Shown: positions 8,573 to 17,174, counted from the first letter of the stretch. The stretch is 64,000 bases of DNA from Allomuricauda sp. CAU 1633 (GCF_017313225.1 NZ_JAFLNE010000002.1:682001-746000); one strand, 5' to 3'. The notes: generated by a model from the sequence alone, not told the origin. A program made the numbers and translations.

Positions 8573-9808
8573 ATGCGCAATTCCAACACTTTAAAAGTAC
8601 TTCTCTTCACGCGGGACATTTCAAATAATCCCCAAAAGTTGACCATTTATGCCCGTATCACCGTCAATGGGAAGAGGGCGGAAATCAGTTTGAAACGCTA
8701 TGTTTCGGTTAATGAATGGGACGAAAACAGAGGAAGGCTTCATGGACTTACCCATAAGGCCCGTTTATTGAACAGCTACCTTGATGAGGTTTATGCTGCA
8801 ATCATGGACACCTATAAGGTATTGTTGCGGGAAGAAAAGGTGATCACGGCACAGGCAATCAAAGCCCGTTATCTAGGGCAGGACGAGCAACATAGTACCC
8901 TGCATGAACTTATCGAGTATCATAATAAAACACAAAAGAGTGTGCTCCGCCCCGGAACAATGAAGAACTATTATGGGACCAAAAAGTATCTTTTTCGCTT
9001 TTTGGAATCCAAATACAAACTCCCCGACATCCGATTGAAACAATTGAACTATAAGTTCATTACTGATTTTGAACACTATCTATTGAACGGCCCACAACTC
9101 CAAAAGGGAAAGAAATGTACCAATAATGGGGCTATGAAACACTTGGAGCGTTTGATGAAAATGGTCAAACTGGGCGTTAAGTTGGAATGGTTGGACAAAG
9201 ACCCCTTCTTAAACTATAAGCTTAGATTTCATAAAACTGAACGAAGTTATCTAACGGAAAGGGAACTTAGGCGCATTGAACAAACGGACTTCACTGGAGC
9301 AGGTTATGAAAAGGTCAAAGATGCATTCCTTTTCGCCTGTTATACTGGCCTATCCTATATCGATGTCCGGGAACTTGAAAAGAATCAACTGGTACTTGGT
9401 ATTGATGGAAACCAATGGATTTATACCAAAAGGGAAAAAACATCGGAAAGTGTAAAACTGCCCTTATTGCCCAAAGCAAAAGAAATCATTGAAAAGTATT
9501 GGGACAGTCCAGAGACCGATACTAAAATACTACCTGTACTCTCGAATCAAAAGACAAACAAATATCTAAAGGAAATTGCTAAGGCTTGTGGTATTTATAA
9601 AACCATATCCTTTCATTCGGCCAGGCACACTTTTGCAACCACGGTAACCCTTTCCAACGGAGTCCCGATAGAAACAGTTTCCAAAATGCTCGGTCATACC
9701 AAACTATCCACTACCCAAATCTATGCCAGGGTATTGGAACACAAGATAGGGGAGGACATGCAAAATCTGATAGAACATATGCAGACCAAAAAAGTAGCCA
9801 AAGGATAA
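8573..9808 (+). CDS. IntDOT-like tyrosine recombinase (integrase)
   Basis: 411 residues, normal for integrases of Bacteroidota conjugative and mobilizable elements. An arm-binding N-terminal domain (KVLLFTRDISNNPQKL) is followed by a SAM-like core-binding domain near 105-210 and a catalytic domain from about 220. The position of the first catalytic Arg reads YTGLSYIDV, with Ser instead of Arg; the CTnDOT integrase has the same known replacement, so the enzyme is probably active. The HxxR box is FHSARHTFAT and the nucleophile lies in STTQIYARV. It catalyses excision and insertion of the element. No excisionase gene was seen next to it. Confidence 0.92.
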   Translation: MRNSNTLKVLLFTRDISNNPQKLTIYARITVNGKRAEISLKRYVSVNEWDENRGRLHGLTHKARLLNSYLDEVYAAIMDTYKVLLREEKVITAQAIKARYLGQDEQHSTLHELIEYHNKTQKSVLRPGTMKNYYGTKKYLFRFLESKYKLPDIRLKQLNYKFITDFEHYLLNGPQLQKGKKCTNNGAMKHLERLMKMVKLGVKLEWLDKDPFLNYKLRFHKTERSYLTERELRRIEQTDFTGAGYEKVKDAFLFACYTGLSYIDVRELEKNQLVLGIDGNQWIYTKREKTSESVKLPLLPKAKEIIEKYWDSPETDTKILPVLSNQKTNKYLKEIAKACGIYKTISFHSARHTFATTVTLSNGVPIETVSKMLGHTKLSTTQIYARVLEHKIGEDMQNLIEHMQTKKVAKG

Positions 9809-9826
9809 TAAGGTAGTATTCATTCG

Positions 9827-9842
9827 GTCCCGCTTGCGGGAC
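9827..9842 (+). terminator. GC-rich hairpin behind integrase
   Basis: GTCCCGC and GCGGGAC form a 7-bp stem 19 bases after the integrase stop. There is no T run, so it is a weak terminator or another structural element of the mobile region. Confidence 0.4.
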
Positions 9843-9859
9843 GTAGGAATAGCAAGAGG

Positions 9860-9883
9860 GTGATGCGCAAATTGCGACATCAC
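9860..9883. other. Inverted repeat, possible oriT
   Basis: GTGATGCGC and GCGACATCAC pair with one bulged A around a short AAATT loop. Hairpins of this kind just upstream of relaxase genes are common in transfer origins. This one sits 190 bases before the mobilization genes. A nick site cannot be identified from sequence alone. Confidence 0.35.
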
Positions 9884-9885
9884 GG

Positions 9886-10053
9886 TTGTTTTCGGGTCTT
9901 CAACAAGTTGAAAACCAGTTGATTGAATTGATTTTGGAATACTGTGCAAAATCAGGGCCTACAGTAATATTTTCCGAAATCTACAGTAAACCCCTTGGGA
10001 AGCCCAATAAACACTGGAAATTTTTGACGAAAAAATTGACGCAATTTCACTAA
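9886..10053 (+). CDS. Possible small protein upstream of mobilization genes
   Basis: A frame open from 9853 to a TAA at 10051-10053, with no ATG; TTG at 9886 would give 55 residues (MFSGLQQVENQLIELILEYC at the start). The composition is protein-like (amphipathic helix, then VIFSEIYSKPLGKPNKHW). It ends 17 bases before the BfmA-like gene. It could be a small accessory factor or the tail of a decayed gene. No family recognised. Confidence 0.25.
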   Translation: MFSGLQQVENQLIELILEYCAKSGPTVIFSEIYSKPLGKPNKHWKFLTKKLTQFH

Positions 10054-10070
10054 AAAATAAAATCGCACAT

Positions 10071-10655
10071 ATGGAAAAGCAATCCACAAACGGTAGAATA
10101 AAGAAAAGAACAGGTGCTTATTCCAATATCACCGTAAGGAAAGAAACGGCCACACGCTTTCGCAATTATTCCAAAAGGTTCAACAATTCCCATAGCGAGG
10201 TCTTGGAAGGAATGATACAATACTTCAAGGAGAACAACCTTGACCCTTTTGGGGAGGGAACAAAGATCATTCTTGATAGTATCAAAAAATTGGAAGTGAA
10301 GATGATGAAAAAAATCGATAGGCTCATCGCCATTATCAAGAACATGGAAAAGACAAGTATCCGGCCCACCTATGAAATGATGTTGATTCTATATGAGGCC
10401 TATGTAAAGGATGGGAGGAAACCGAGACGGGAACCTGTTCAGATTCAGGAAGAGCGAATGGATTTTTTGGAGCCTAGAAACACTGTTCCAAAAGTGGAGC
10501 ATGACAGAATATTGCAAGAATTCAAAGAATATAAAAAACACTGTAATGAAATGCTTCAAAATGTTGAGAAGGTGGAACCCATGATGGGAAAGCCGTATCT
10601 GAAAATCAATATGGGTATCGGGGATTTTGAAAGCCTCAAATACCAATTAAAATAA
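10071..10655 (+). CDS. BfmA/BtgA-family mobilization protein
   Basis: 194 residues. The N-terminus is basic (GRIKKRTGAYSNITVRKETA), followed by a ribbon-helix-helix-like segment (FRNYSKRFNNSHSEVLEGMI) and a long helical region (DSIKKLEVKMMKKIDRLIAI). This layout matches the BfmA/BtgA accessory proteins of Bacteroides mobilizable elements, which bind oriT and help the relaxase. It is followed after 5 bases by the relaxase-like gene, so the two form an operon. Confidence 0.8.
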   Translation: MEKQSTNGRIKKRTGAYSNITVRKETATRFRNYSKRFNNSHSEVLEGMIQYFKENNLDPFGEGTKIILDSIKKLEVKMMKKIDRLIAIIKNMEKTSIRPTYEMMLILYEAYVKDGRKPRREPVQIQEERMDFLEPRNTVPKVEHDRILQEFKEYKKHCNEMLQNVEKVEPMMGKPYLKINMGIGDFESLKYQLK

Positions 10656-10660
10656 CACTT

Positions 10661-11683
10661 ATGTACCTTACCATCTCGGCACAGAAAATGGGCAGTACCT
10701 ACAACTCCAGTGTTGGGAGCTATGTGGACTATCTGGAAAAGGAAAACGAGGACAGGTCACCCGAACTCAGGGAGGAATTCTTTGACCAAGAAAACGACAG
10801 CGTAAGCCCTCAATCGGTAATCGAGGATATAGATGCCAATACGGCCAAATTAAGGCACAAGGATCCGAAATTCTATTCCATAGTAGTCTGTCCCAACCAA
10901 AGAGAACTGAAGGCCATAGGCAATGATCCAAGTATGCTAAGGGAATATACAAGGAAGCTCATGGAGGACTATGCCAAGAGTTTCCATCGCAACCAAGAGG
11001 TCACGGCAGAAAATTTGAAATATTATGCCAAGATAGAGCATGAACGTACCTATCGGGGCTTTGACAAACAGGTACAGGAGAATGCTCCCTATCGAGGGGA
11101 GATAACAAGGCTCAGGAATGAGATTCGCAAAGTGGAACGGGGCGAATCCATCGGGAACGTCAAAGAGCTTGAAAAAAGGATCAAAGAGCAAGAAAGATTG
11201 GCCCCACACAAACAGAACGGGCAGCTGGTGGCCGCAGGGTTGCAAAAAGAAGGGCCACAGACCCATATCCATATCATCGTCAGTAGAAGGGACGTAACGA
11301 ACACCTATACACTTTCACCCATGGCCAAGCATAAGGCCTCCGAAGTGGAACTGAATGGAAAGATGGTAAAAAGAGGGTTTGACCGGGACAGTTTTTACCA
11401 ATCAGCGGAGAAGACCTTTGACAGGACAACGGGCTTCAAAAGGAACTATGTGGAATCCTATGTTGGGAGAAAAGCCCATGCCAAAGAGCCGGGGAAGTTC
11501 TTTGCCAAGGTAATGGGACTGCCCACCAAGGAAAAGGACATGGCCTTTAAACTGCTTAAAACAATGGGAGTCAAAGCTCCCAGTATACCGGCCAATAAAG
11601 TGCAGATGGCTGTCAAAATCATAAAGACTCTTGGGAGGGGTATCGATAAATCAAGGGGTACAGGTGAGGATATGGGTTACTGA
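10661..11683 (+). CDS. DUF5712-family mobilization/relaxase-like protein
   Basis: 340 residues. The N-terminus (MYLTISAQKMGSTYNSSVGS) and the segment GPQTHIHIIVSRRD, whose HxH resembles the metal site of relaxases, fit the DUF5712 proteins paired with BfmA in Bacteroidota mobilizable elements (often called MobB or BfmC). The expected role is nicking and leading the strand during mobilization by a co-resident conjugative system. A helical stretch at about 140-180 (EITRLRNEIRKVERGESIG) is probably coiled coil. No type IV secretion gene is present, so the element would not be self-transmissible. Confidence 0.8.
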   Translation: MYLTISAQKMGSTYNSSVGSYVDYLEKENEDRSPELREEFFDQENDSVSPQSVIEDIDANTAKLRHKDPKFYSIVVCPNQRELKAIGNDPSMLREYTRKLMEDYAKSFHRNQEVTAENLKYYAKIEHERTYRGFDKQVQENAPYRGEITRLRNEIRKVERGESIGNVKELEKRIKEQERLAPHKQNGQLVAAGLQKEGPQTHIHIIVSRRDVTNTYTLSPMAKHKASEVELNGKMVKRGFDRDSFYQSAEKTFDRTTGFKRNYVESYVGRKAHAKEPGKFFAKVMGLPTKEKDMAFKLLKTMGVKAPSIPANKVQMAVKIIKTLGRGIDKSRGTGEDMGY

Positions 11684-11709
11684 ATTCCAAAAAGTAGGTT
11701 GCGCCCTAC

Positions 11710-11755
11710 CGGGTTTTTGCTTTACGATTATCTACCGGAACGCTACAAAAACCCG
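11710..11755. repeat. Inverted repeat after relaxase gene
   Basis: CGGGTTTTTG at 11710-11719 and CAAAAACCCG at 11746-11755 are perfect 10-base complements around 26 bases. It could be the operon terminator or lie close to the right end of the mobile element. Confidence 0.5.
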
Positions 11756-11859
11756 ACAGGATCCATGCGCAAAAGTTGGGGGTAAGATTTGGGGTGCCTA
11801 ATATCTACAGTAGGCGAGAACGAGCTATTACTTATAACTATCTTTGCTGGCAATGGTCT

Positions 11860-12483
11860 TTAAATCTGTTCAATCTTCTGGTAAATTTCTTTTTTAGAGT
11901 TCTCAAATAGTTCTCCACCAAACTCTTCATTGTCCAATGAGATTATTCTAATGTCTTTGATGCCCATAATACCGAAAACAAACTTCAAGTAGGTGGTTTG
12001 AAAATTCATGTGTTCATTTTTTTCGTTTTCTCCATAACCTGTGTCGCCACGACTTGACAGAATGAACATTTTTTTATTTTCTAGAATTCCAACATAATCC
12101 CCGTCTGGTTTGCCTGAACGGAATTTCCAGGTTTCGTTGATTCTCATGAGTTGGTCGATGTAAGATTTAAGTCCACTCGGAATAGACCAGTTATACATTG
12201 GTGTTCCCAAAACATAAATATCATGTGATTTAAACTCCTTTACCAATTCATCGCTAAAGGCAACACCCGATTGGTTTTCTTTTGTTCTTTCACTGGGTTT
12301 GACAAATGCACTGGCAATCCACTCTTCATTTATCGGTGGAACTTCCTCTAATCCCACTTCTCGGTGGGTAAAACTGTCGCCTGGGTTGTTCTTTTTCCAA
12401 GTTTGCTCAAAAAGTTGCGTCAGTTTTCGGCTGTGTGATTTTTCCTTTCGTACACTAGCGTTGATGATCAATACTTTGCTCAT
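11860..12483 (-). CDS. FMN-dependent NADH:quinone/azo reductase-like flavodoxin-fold protein
   Basis: The start is taken at the ATG at 12483 (MSKVLIINASVRKEKSHS); an earlier ATG at 12510 adds residues outside the family fold. About 207 residues. The opening beta strand and SVRKEKSHSRKL match the FMN phosphate-binding loop of the NQO/AzoR flavodoxin-like family, and LGTPMYNWSIPSGLKSYID is its typical second flavin-contact motif. These enzymes reduce quinones, azo dyes or drugs with two electrons from NAD(P)H. The Crp-like regulator upstream on the same strand (65 bases away) may control it. The gene is AT-rich compared with 15-20 kb. Confidence 0.85.
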   Translation of the reverse strand: MSKVLIINASVRKEKSHSRKLTQLFEQTWKKNNPGDSFTHREVGLEEVPPINEEWIASAFVKPSERTKENQSGVAFSDELVKEFKSHDIYVLGTPMYNWSIPSGLKSYIDQLMRINETWKFRSGKPDGDYVGILENKKMFILSSRGDTGYGENEKNEHMNFQTTYLKFVFGIMGIKDIRIISLDNEEFGGELFENSKKEIYQKIEQI

Positions 12484-12547
12484 AATTCTTGATTTTTGAT
12501 TATGAAACAAAGTTCTATATACGAAATAGGAAAAAAATTGACCTAGT

Positions 12548-13129
12548 TCAAGATGCGTTCATTTTTTTGCGCATTCTACTTAAAAATTCGGCTGAAACCC
12601 CCAAATAAGATGCAATCAGATAATTGGGCACTTTCTTTGAGATTTCTGGGTAAGTTTTTAAAAAATCCAAATAGCGTTGTTCTGCATCAAGAGTTTTGTT
12701 TAAGATGATTCTTTTCTGCAAACTCCCCAGATAATTTTCAAGGATGATTCTGAAAAAGCGCTCAAGTTTTGGAATCTGCCCCAACATTTTTTGAAAAGAG
12801 TGGTAGCCAATCTGTAGTAGAACGGTGTTCTCAATGGCTTGGATGTTGTAGATGGAAGGTTGTTGTTTTTGAAAACTTTCAATATCCGTTGCCCACCAAT
12901 TTTCAATGGCGAGATAGAGTATCTCTTCCCTTCCTGTTTCGGGATTGATATAAAAAGCCTTTACTGCTCCATTAACAATAAAATTATCTGTTCTACATGT
13001 TTCTCCGTTTCTTAGAAGATAATCTCCTTTTTCAAGGGTTTTCTCGTCCCAAAAAGTCGCTACAAGGCTTTTTTCATCAGCGCTTAACGCAATGTATTTT
13101 GAAATTGATTTGATGAGTTGCTCTTTCAT
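12548..13129 (-). CDS. Crp/Fnr-family transcriptional regulator
   Basis: 193 residues. An N-terminal cyclic-nucleotide-binding-like beta barrel (LEKGDYLLRNGETCRTDNFI, GREEILYLAIENWW) is joined by a dimer helix (LERFFRIILENYLGSLQKRI) to a C-terminal winged helix (VPNYLIASYLGVSAEFLSRM). The effector is unknown; the barrel lacks the cAMP-binding signature of true CRP, as usual in Bacteroidota. It is the first gene of a likely two-gene unit with the reductase at 11860-12483. Confidence 0.88.
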   Translation of the reverse strand: MKEQLIKSISKYIALSADEKSLVATFWDEKTLEKGDYLLRNGETCRTDNFIVNGAVKAFYINPETGREEILYLAIENWWATDIESFQKQQPSIYNIQAIENTVLLQIGYHSFQKMLGQIPKLERFFRIILENYLGSLQKRIILNKTLDAEQRYLDFLKTYPEISKKVPNYLIASYLGVSAEFLSRMRKKMNAS

Positions 13130-13309
13130 TTAATTTATGTGCAACGGTCTCCTTTAATTTAAATTCATAACTTGATTCAGGAAAAGAGGAGAACTAAAAA
13201 CGACACCGTTTGGTTGGTTGTTTTCTTAAAAGTAGAAAATTAAGTTTAGGATGGGAGAGAACTGAGGGTTTTAGCCAGCTATGTTGTAAGTTATTTATCT
13301 GTCTATTAC

Positions 13310-13568
13310 AAAAGAATTACGTTTCCAATGGGACGGACAATATATCATGGACCAAAGGACTTTATGCTAGAGAGAAATCCAAAATACCCGGAAATACCGG
13401 TGGAGGACCTGGGTTCACCAACATGGACAAACGGATTATCCAACATTTTGCAAACAAGCAGCTGAAGCCGGAGTTGAAAAATGGACCACCCATATGGTTG
13501 AAAAGACCATTACCTATTGGGATAAAAAAGGGCAAAAATTGATTGTTGAGCCCATACCTGAACTTTGA
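13310..13568 (+). pseudogene. DUF1398-family gene remnant with frameshift
   Basis: The frame containing the ATG at 13328 reads MGRTIYHGPKDFML then NPKYPEIPVEDL. From about 13412 the sense continues in another frame as HQHGQTDYPTFCKQAAEAGV and VEKTITYWDKKGQKLIVEPI, ending at TGA 13566-13568. Dropping one G from the GGG at 13411-13413 joins the halves exactly (EDLVHQHGQ). The C-terminal part matches DUF1398/YbcV-like proteins (FC.QAA.AGVEKW). The N-terminal third was not found, so the gene is both truncated and frameshifted. Confidence 0.6.
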
Positions 13569-13602
13569 ACAATGGGGGTGGTACAAACTATAACCATACC
13601 AA

Positions 13603-14271
13603 ATGGAAATTCAAGAACTGAAAATATATACCCAAAGCCTTTTGCGACAGATTGATTTTTATTCAAAAAAAATTGGATTGGATGTAATCGATATGTCCGA
13701 AAATCAAGCAGTTTTTCAAGTGGGGAAATCAAAATTAAGGATGATAAAGAGCGAAAGGTTCCATCCCTATCACTTTGCCATCAACATACCCTGTAACAAA
13801 GAAATTGAGGCTTTGGAGTGGCTACGGAAGCGGGTGGAGATCTTAACGGATGGAATCCGTGAGATCCAAGATTTTAAATCTTGGAACGCTAAGGCGGTCT
13901 ATTTCTACGACCCAGATCATAATATAGTGGAGTTCATCGCCCGCAAGAACTTGAAAAATGAAAGGCAAACGGATTTTGATGCGGCCTCTTTACTGGAGAT
14001 TTCCGAAATTGGAATGCCGGTCAGTGATATAGAAACCGCTTTTAACACATTGTATACTATTGCAAATGTCGAAAAATATGATGGTGGATTTGAGAGTTTT
14101 TGCGCCATCGGGGATGAACATGGGCTGTTCATTTGCATCAATAAGCAGATCAAGTCTTGGTTCCCAATAGGGGACAAGGCCAACTCTGCTGATTTTGAGA
14201 TCAAGTTCAGAGAGCAAGGAGGTAGACATGAAATAGCATTTGTAAATGGTGAAATAAGGGAATTAGGGTAG
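13603..14271 (+). CDS. VOC-superfamily (glyoxalase/ring-cleavage dioxygenase-like) protein
   Basis: 222 residues. Two VOC-like halves are visible: the first from IYTQSLLRQIDFYSKKIGLD through YHFAINIPCNKEIEAL to VYFYDPDHNIVEFIARK, with the usual His and Glu metal ligands; the second, from ISEIGMPVSDIETAF, is shorter. The family includes glyoxalases, extradiol dioxygenases and resistance proteins. FYDPDHNIVEFI is the typical C-terminal motif of the metal-bound half. The substrate is unknown. Gene order (reductase, VOC, cyclase, nitroreductase) suggests small-molecule turnover or detoxification. Confidence 0.8.
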   Translation: MEIQELKIYTQSLLRQIDFYSKKIGLDVIDMSENQAVFQVGKSKLRMIKSERFHPYHFAINIPCNKEIEALEWLRKRVEILTDGIREIQDFKSWNAKAVYFYDPDHNIVEFIARKNLKNERQTDFDAASLLEISEIGMPVSDIETAFNTLYTIANVEKYDGGFESFCAIGDEHGLFICINKQIKSWFPIGDKANSADFEIKFREQGGRHEIAFVNGEIRELG

Positions 14272-14370
14272 GGTATGGACCATGCTCGCTACCATCCTTG
14301 GGATGTCGGAAAGACCATTGAACACGAATGAACAAAACCTATTATTGATCATAGCTGATCGTTCAACTAT

Positions 14371-14955
14371 ATGTATGATGACTTAATCCATAACATCAAA
14401 GAACTTGTCCCCTTGAATGAAAGGGATGTCCAACTTGTCAAAGCTGCTTTTCGGCCCGTAAACCTGAAGAAAAAGGAGTTTTTGCTCCAAATAGGTGAAC
14501 CATCGAACCATATGCGGTTCATAGCCGAAGGGTGTGTCAAGTTGTATAATATAGATGAAACGGGAAAGGAGCACATTCTTCAATTTGGGATCAAGGGTTG
14601 GTGGGTGAACGACCTATATGCCTATCTTACACAAAAACCGGCCAAATTTTTCATGCAGGCCATTACCGATAGCCTTGTTCTACAGATCCATAGGGACCAA
14701 CTCGACACGCTCTTCGATCAAGTCCATATGATGGATCGGTTTTTCAGGATCAAAACCCAGCATGGTTATGTTGCACTGCAGGAACGCACCATTAATTCCA
14801 TGAGCCAAAGTGCCGAGGAACGCTATTCTGAATTTATAAAAAAATACAGGGTCATGGAGCAGCAGATTCCACAGTACATGATCGCTTCTTATTTGGGAAT
14901 AACCCCAGAGCACCTAAGTGCCCTTCGGAAAAATCTTGCGAGAAAGCTTTCTTAA
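14371..14955 (+). CDS. Crp/Fnr-family transcriptional regulator
   Basis: 194 residues with the same layout as the regulator at 12548-13129: effector barrel (LKKKEFLLQIGEPSNHMRFI, GKEHILQFGIKGWW), dimer helix and C-terminal winged helix (IPQYMIASYLGITPEHLSAL). It is 60 bases upstream of the cyclase operon on the same strand and is the obvious candidate regulator. The two Crp-like genes lie about 1.2 kb apart on opposite strands and are clearly diverged, so they are not a fresh duplication. Confidence 0.9.
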   Translation: MYDDLIHNIKELVPLNERDVQLVKAAFRPVNLKKKEFLLQIGEPSNHMRFIAEGCVKLYNIDETGKEHILQFGIKGWWVNDLYAYLTQKPAKFFMQAITDSLVLQIHRDQLDTLFDQVHMMDRFFRIKTQHGYVALQERTINSMSQSAEERYSEFIKKYRVMEQQIPQYMIASYLGITPEHLSALRKNLARKLS

Positions 14956-15015
14956 GATACCTTAATTGATTTGACCTGCGTGGTTTGAAAATTTGCACAA
15001 TCAAATTATCAAATC

Positions 15016-15993
15016 ATGAAAAGTACACGTTTTTTAATGGCCATACTGCTTACCTCGCAGATGGCAACATTTGCACAACAAAAGGAGACCGTGGGCATGA
15101 GCCCATGGGGAAGCGATGATCAGATCGGTGCGCTCAACCTAATGAGCGATGTTTCCCGGGGCAAGGTATTGTCCCAAATTATATCTAGTAAGGTCTATGA
15201 CTTGAGCGTGACCTATTTCGTGGGCATGCCGAGCTTTGATGCGTTGGGCGACCCGGGCTACCAATATTGGCTTACCCATACCCCTCACGGAACGGTGGTT
15301 GACAATCCAAACGGATTGGGCGAAACCATGAACCATAAGGTGAGCTATACCGGGGATGCCATCTCCATGTACACCCATATGGGCACCCACATTGATGCCT
15401 TGAACCATTTTGGACTGGATGGAAAGATATGGAATGGCTTCACGCCCGAAGAGCATCTTGGGGACAAAGGCTGGAAAAAGGCCGGGGCCGAGACCATACC
15501 ACCCATCATTTCCCGTGGTGTGCTGATCGATGTGAAGGCGTCCAAAGGGAGGCTCCCGAAGAATTATCGGATCACTGCCCATGATCTTAAGGATGCACTT
15601 AGAAGACAACGAACAAGGCTGGAACCGGGTGATATTGTCATTATCCGTACAGGTCAGGCCCAGTTTTATCAGGATGCCGATCATTATCTCGACAACTATC
15701 CCGGTATCAGCCTTGATGCGGTAAAGTGGCTCGTTGAAGATAAGGGCATCATGCTCTTGGGCTCGGACAATCTTAGCTTCGAGGCATTCCCTCCCGAAAA
15801 AGAGGATAATTGGGTCCCCGTCCATACCTATCTCTTGGCGGAAAGAGGCGTGATGTTCATCGAACAGATGTACTTGGAAGAACTGGCCCAAGACATGGTA
15901 TATGAATTTGCCTTTATCGCAGCTTCGTTGAAACTGAAAGGAGCCAGTGGTTCTCCCTTGCGACCTTTGGCCATTCCAATCAACACTAAATAA
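15016..15993 (+). CDS. Secreted cyclase-family protein (kynurenine formamidase-like)
   Basis: 325 residues with a signal peptide (FLMAILLTSQMATFAQQ). The cyclase fold (PF04199) shows its signature MGTHIDALNHFG, which supplies His/Asp metal ligands, and PPIISRGVLIDV and PGDIVIIRTGQAQF, as in metal-dependent amide hydrolases of this family (kynurenine formamidase, isatin hydrolase). Export of such an enzyme is unusual next to cytoplasmic partners. It starts a tight operon: cyclase, YdcZ-like transporter (7 bases), GNAT (1 base), nitroreductase (overlap). The segment is visibly GC-richer (31 of 60 bases in the row from 15121) than, for example, 24.1 kb (13 of 60). Confidence 0.88.
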   Translation: MKSTRFLMAILLTSQMATFAQQKETVGMSPWGSDDQIGALNLMSDVSRGKVLSQIISSKVYDLSVTYFVGMPSFDALGDPGYQYWLTHTPHGTVVDNPNGLGETMNHKVSYTGDAISMYTHMGTHIDALNHFGLDGKIWNGFTPEEHLGDKGWKKAGAETIPPIISRGVLIDVKASKGRLPKNYRITAHDLKDALRRQRTRLEPGDIVIIRTGQAQFYQDADHYLDNYPGISLDAVKWLVEDKGIMLLGSDNLSFEAFPPEKEDNWVPVHTYLLAERGVMFIEQMYLEELAQDMVYEFAFIAASLKLKGASGSPLRPLAIPINTK

Positions 15994-16000
15994 TAGATAG

Positions 16001-16447
16001 ATGAACAATCCAGCATTGATGCTTCTCTCTTTTTCGGTTGGAATAATGGTCGTTTTGCAAGGTGGGATCAGCGCCCGACTGGGAACCCTGCTCAATAATT
16101 CGCTGCTGGCCACATCCACGGCATTGACCTTGGGGGCCAGTTTTACCCTGATTACCGTGTTTATTACGGTACGACAGTTTCCAAGCGTGCATCAGCTAAA
16201 GGAGGTTCCATTGTACATGTGGGTGAGCGGTGGACTGTTGAGCTTTATTGCGGTGACCCTTTTCTACTACGTCATTCCGAGATTGGGCATTTCAAAGGCA
16301 GTGACCTTTGGACTGGCGGGGCAACTCATTTTCGCTGCAGTGGCCGGACATTTCGGATGGTTCAACATGCCCATCGAGCCAATTACCATCAAGAAAATTG
16401 TAGGATTGGTGGTGATGATCTCCGGGGCCATTTTAATCAAGTCGTAA
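16001..16447 (+). CDS. YdcZ/DMT-superfamily small membrane transporter
   Basis: 148 residues with about five hydrophobic segments (MLLSFSVGIMVVLQGGISAR, TLGASFTLITVFITV, MWVSGGLLSFIAVTLFYYV, GLAGQLIFAAVAGHFGWF, KIVGLVVMISGAILI). The N-terminal QGGISARLG is typical of DUF606/YdcZ-type members of the drug/metabolite transporter superfamily. Length is normal for the single-repeat form, which works as a dimer. Lying between the cyclase and GNAT genes, it may export or import the compound they process. Confidence 0.85.
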   Translation: MNNPALMLLSFSVGIMVVLQGGISARLGTLLNNSLLATSTALTLGASFTLITVFITVRQFPSVHQLKEVPLYMWVSGGLLSFIAVTLFYYVIPRLGISKAVTFGLAGQLIFAAVAGHFGWFNMPIEPITIKKIVGLVVMISGAILIKS

Positions 16448-16448
16448 A

Positions 16449-17174
16449 ATGGATTTGATCGAAGCGAACATAAACAATCTGACCGGTCTTTGGAGGATAG
16501 CTGGACGTTTGGCGGGACAATACATGGAAGGGCCGGATTTCAGCCTGAGCATTGCGGGAAGTGGTGATTGGCCGAACAAACTCTGGTTTTCCAGGCCTGT
16601 TGATCAGCAAATCGTGGCCGGCATACCGCACAGGCATTTGGATAAGCTGGCGATTCCCATTTGGGGAAATGACCTTTCAACACAGGAGTTGATGCTCAAG
16701 AACCAGGGTTTTTTTGTGAAGTCGGAACAAGTCGCCATGTCCATAAAGTTGGATGAAACGCCCGCTCATTTGGGGCGTTTGGTGGCTCGTAAGGTGACCA
16801 ATGAACGAATGGCCCTTACGTGGTCACAACTTTTTCAAGAAGCTTTTGGTTATTCGATAAGTGCGGATACGGTGATAAAGACCATGTGGGACATTGCCTA
16901 TTTCATTGGTGCGGATGAGGAGGTTCCCGTCGGCACTGCAGTATTATTTATGGATGAATATGGCATAGCCGGTATCCACTCCATGGGAGTGGTTCCATCA
17001 CAGCGTAGGAAAGGGTATGCACGTGACCTACTGGTCCACTTGCTGAATATCGCAAGGATAAAGGGTGCCGCACATGCCACCCTTCAGGCTTCCCAAATGG
17101 GCAAAGGGGTTTATCTGCAAACCGGTTTTCAGGAAGATTTTAATATTAAAACATTTATTAAACATAAAAACTAA
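16449..17174 (+). CDS. GNAT-family N-acetyltransferase
   Basis: 241 residues. The C-terminal GNAT domain shows the acetyl-CoA-binding motif A (IHSMGVVPSQRRKGYARDLL) and the following helix and strand (HATLQASQMGKGVYLQTGF). The N-terminal 110 residues form a less conserved domain seen in two-domain GNATs. It starts 1 base after the YdcZ-like gene, and its stop overlaps the nitroreductase start (TAATG), so it belongs to the cyclase operon. The target is unknown. Confidence 0.88.
   Translation: MDLIEANINNLTGLWRIAGRLAGQYMEGPDFSLSIAGSGDWPNKLWFSRPVDQQIVAGIPHRHLDKLAIPIWGNDLSTQELMLKNQGFFVKSEQVAMSIKLDETPAHLGRLVARKVTNERMALTWSQLFQEAFGYSISADTVIKTMWDIAYFIGADEEVPVGTAVLFMDEYGIAGIHSMGVVPSQRRKGYARDLLVHLLNIARIKGAAHATLQASQMGKGVYLQTGFQEDFNIKTFIKHKN

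Larger units (their letters stand above)
8450..11860. mobile_element. Core of an integrated mobilizable element (IME)
   Basis: An IntDOT-like integrase (8573-9808), a BfmA/BtgA-type mobilization protein (10071-10655) and a DUF5712 relaxase-like protein (10661-11683) lie together on one strand with hairpins between them. This is the minimal set of a Bacteroidota mobilizable element that borrows a conjugation machine. The limits are estimates: no attL/attR repeat was found by eye. Genes up to about 20 kb to the right could be cargo, but AT-rich and GC-richer segments alternate there, so the cargo boundary is unknown. Confidence 0.7.

Noticed and set aside
9960-11810. CTACAGTA repeated at about 9960, 9982 and 11802
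   Set aside because: Eight-base matches are frequent, spacing is irregular and they do not flank a unit, so they are not called att sites.
15139-16119. A 326-codon antisense frame across the cyclase and YdcZ genes
   Set aside because: It crosses two genes with clear motifs on the other strand and shows no domain of its own.
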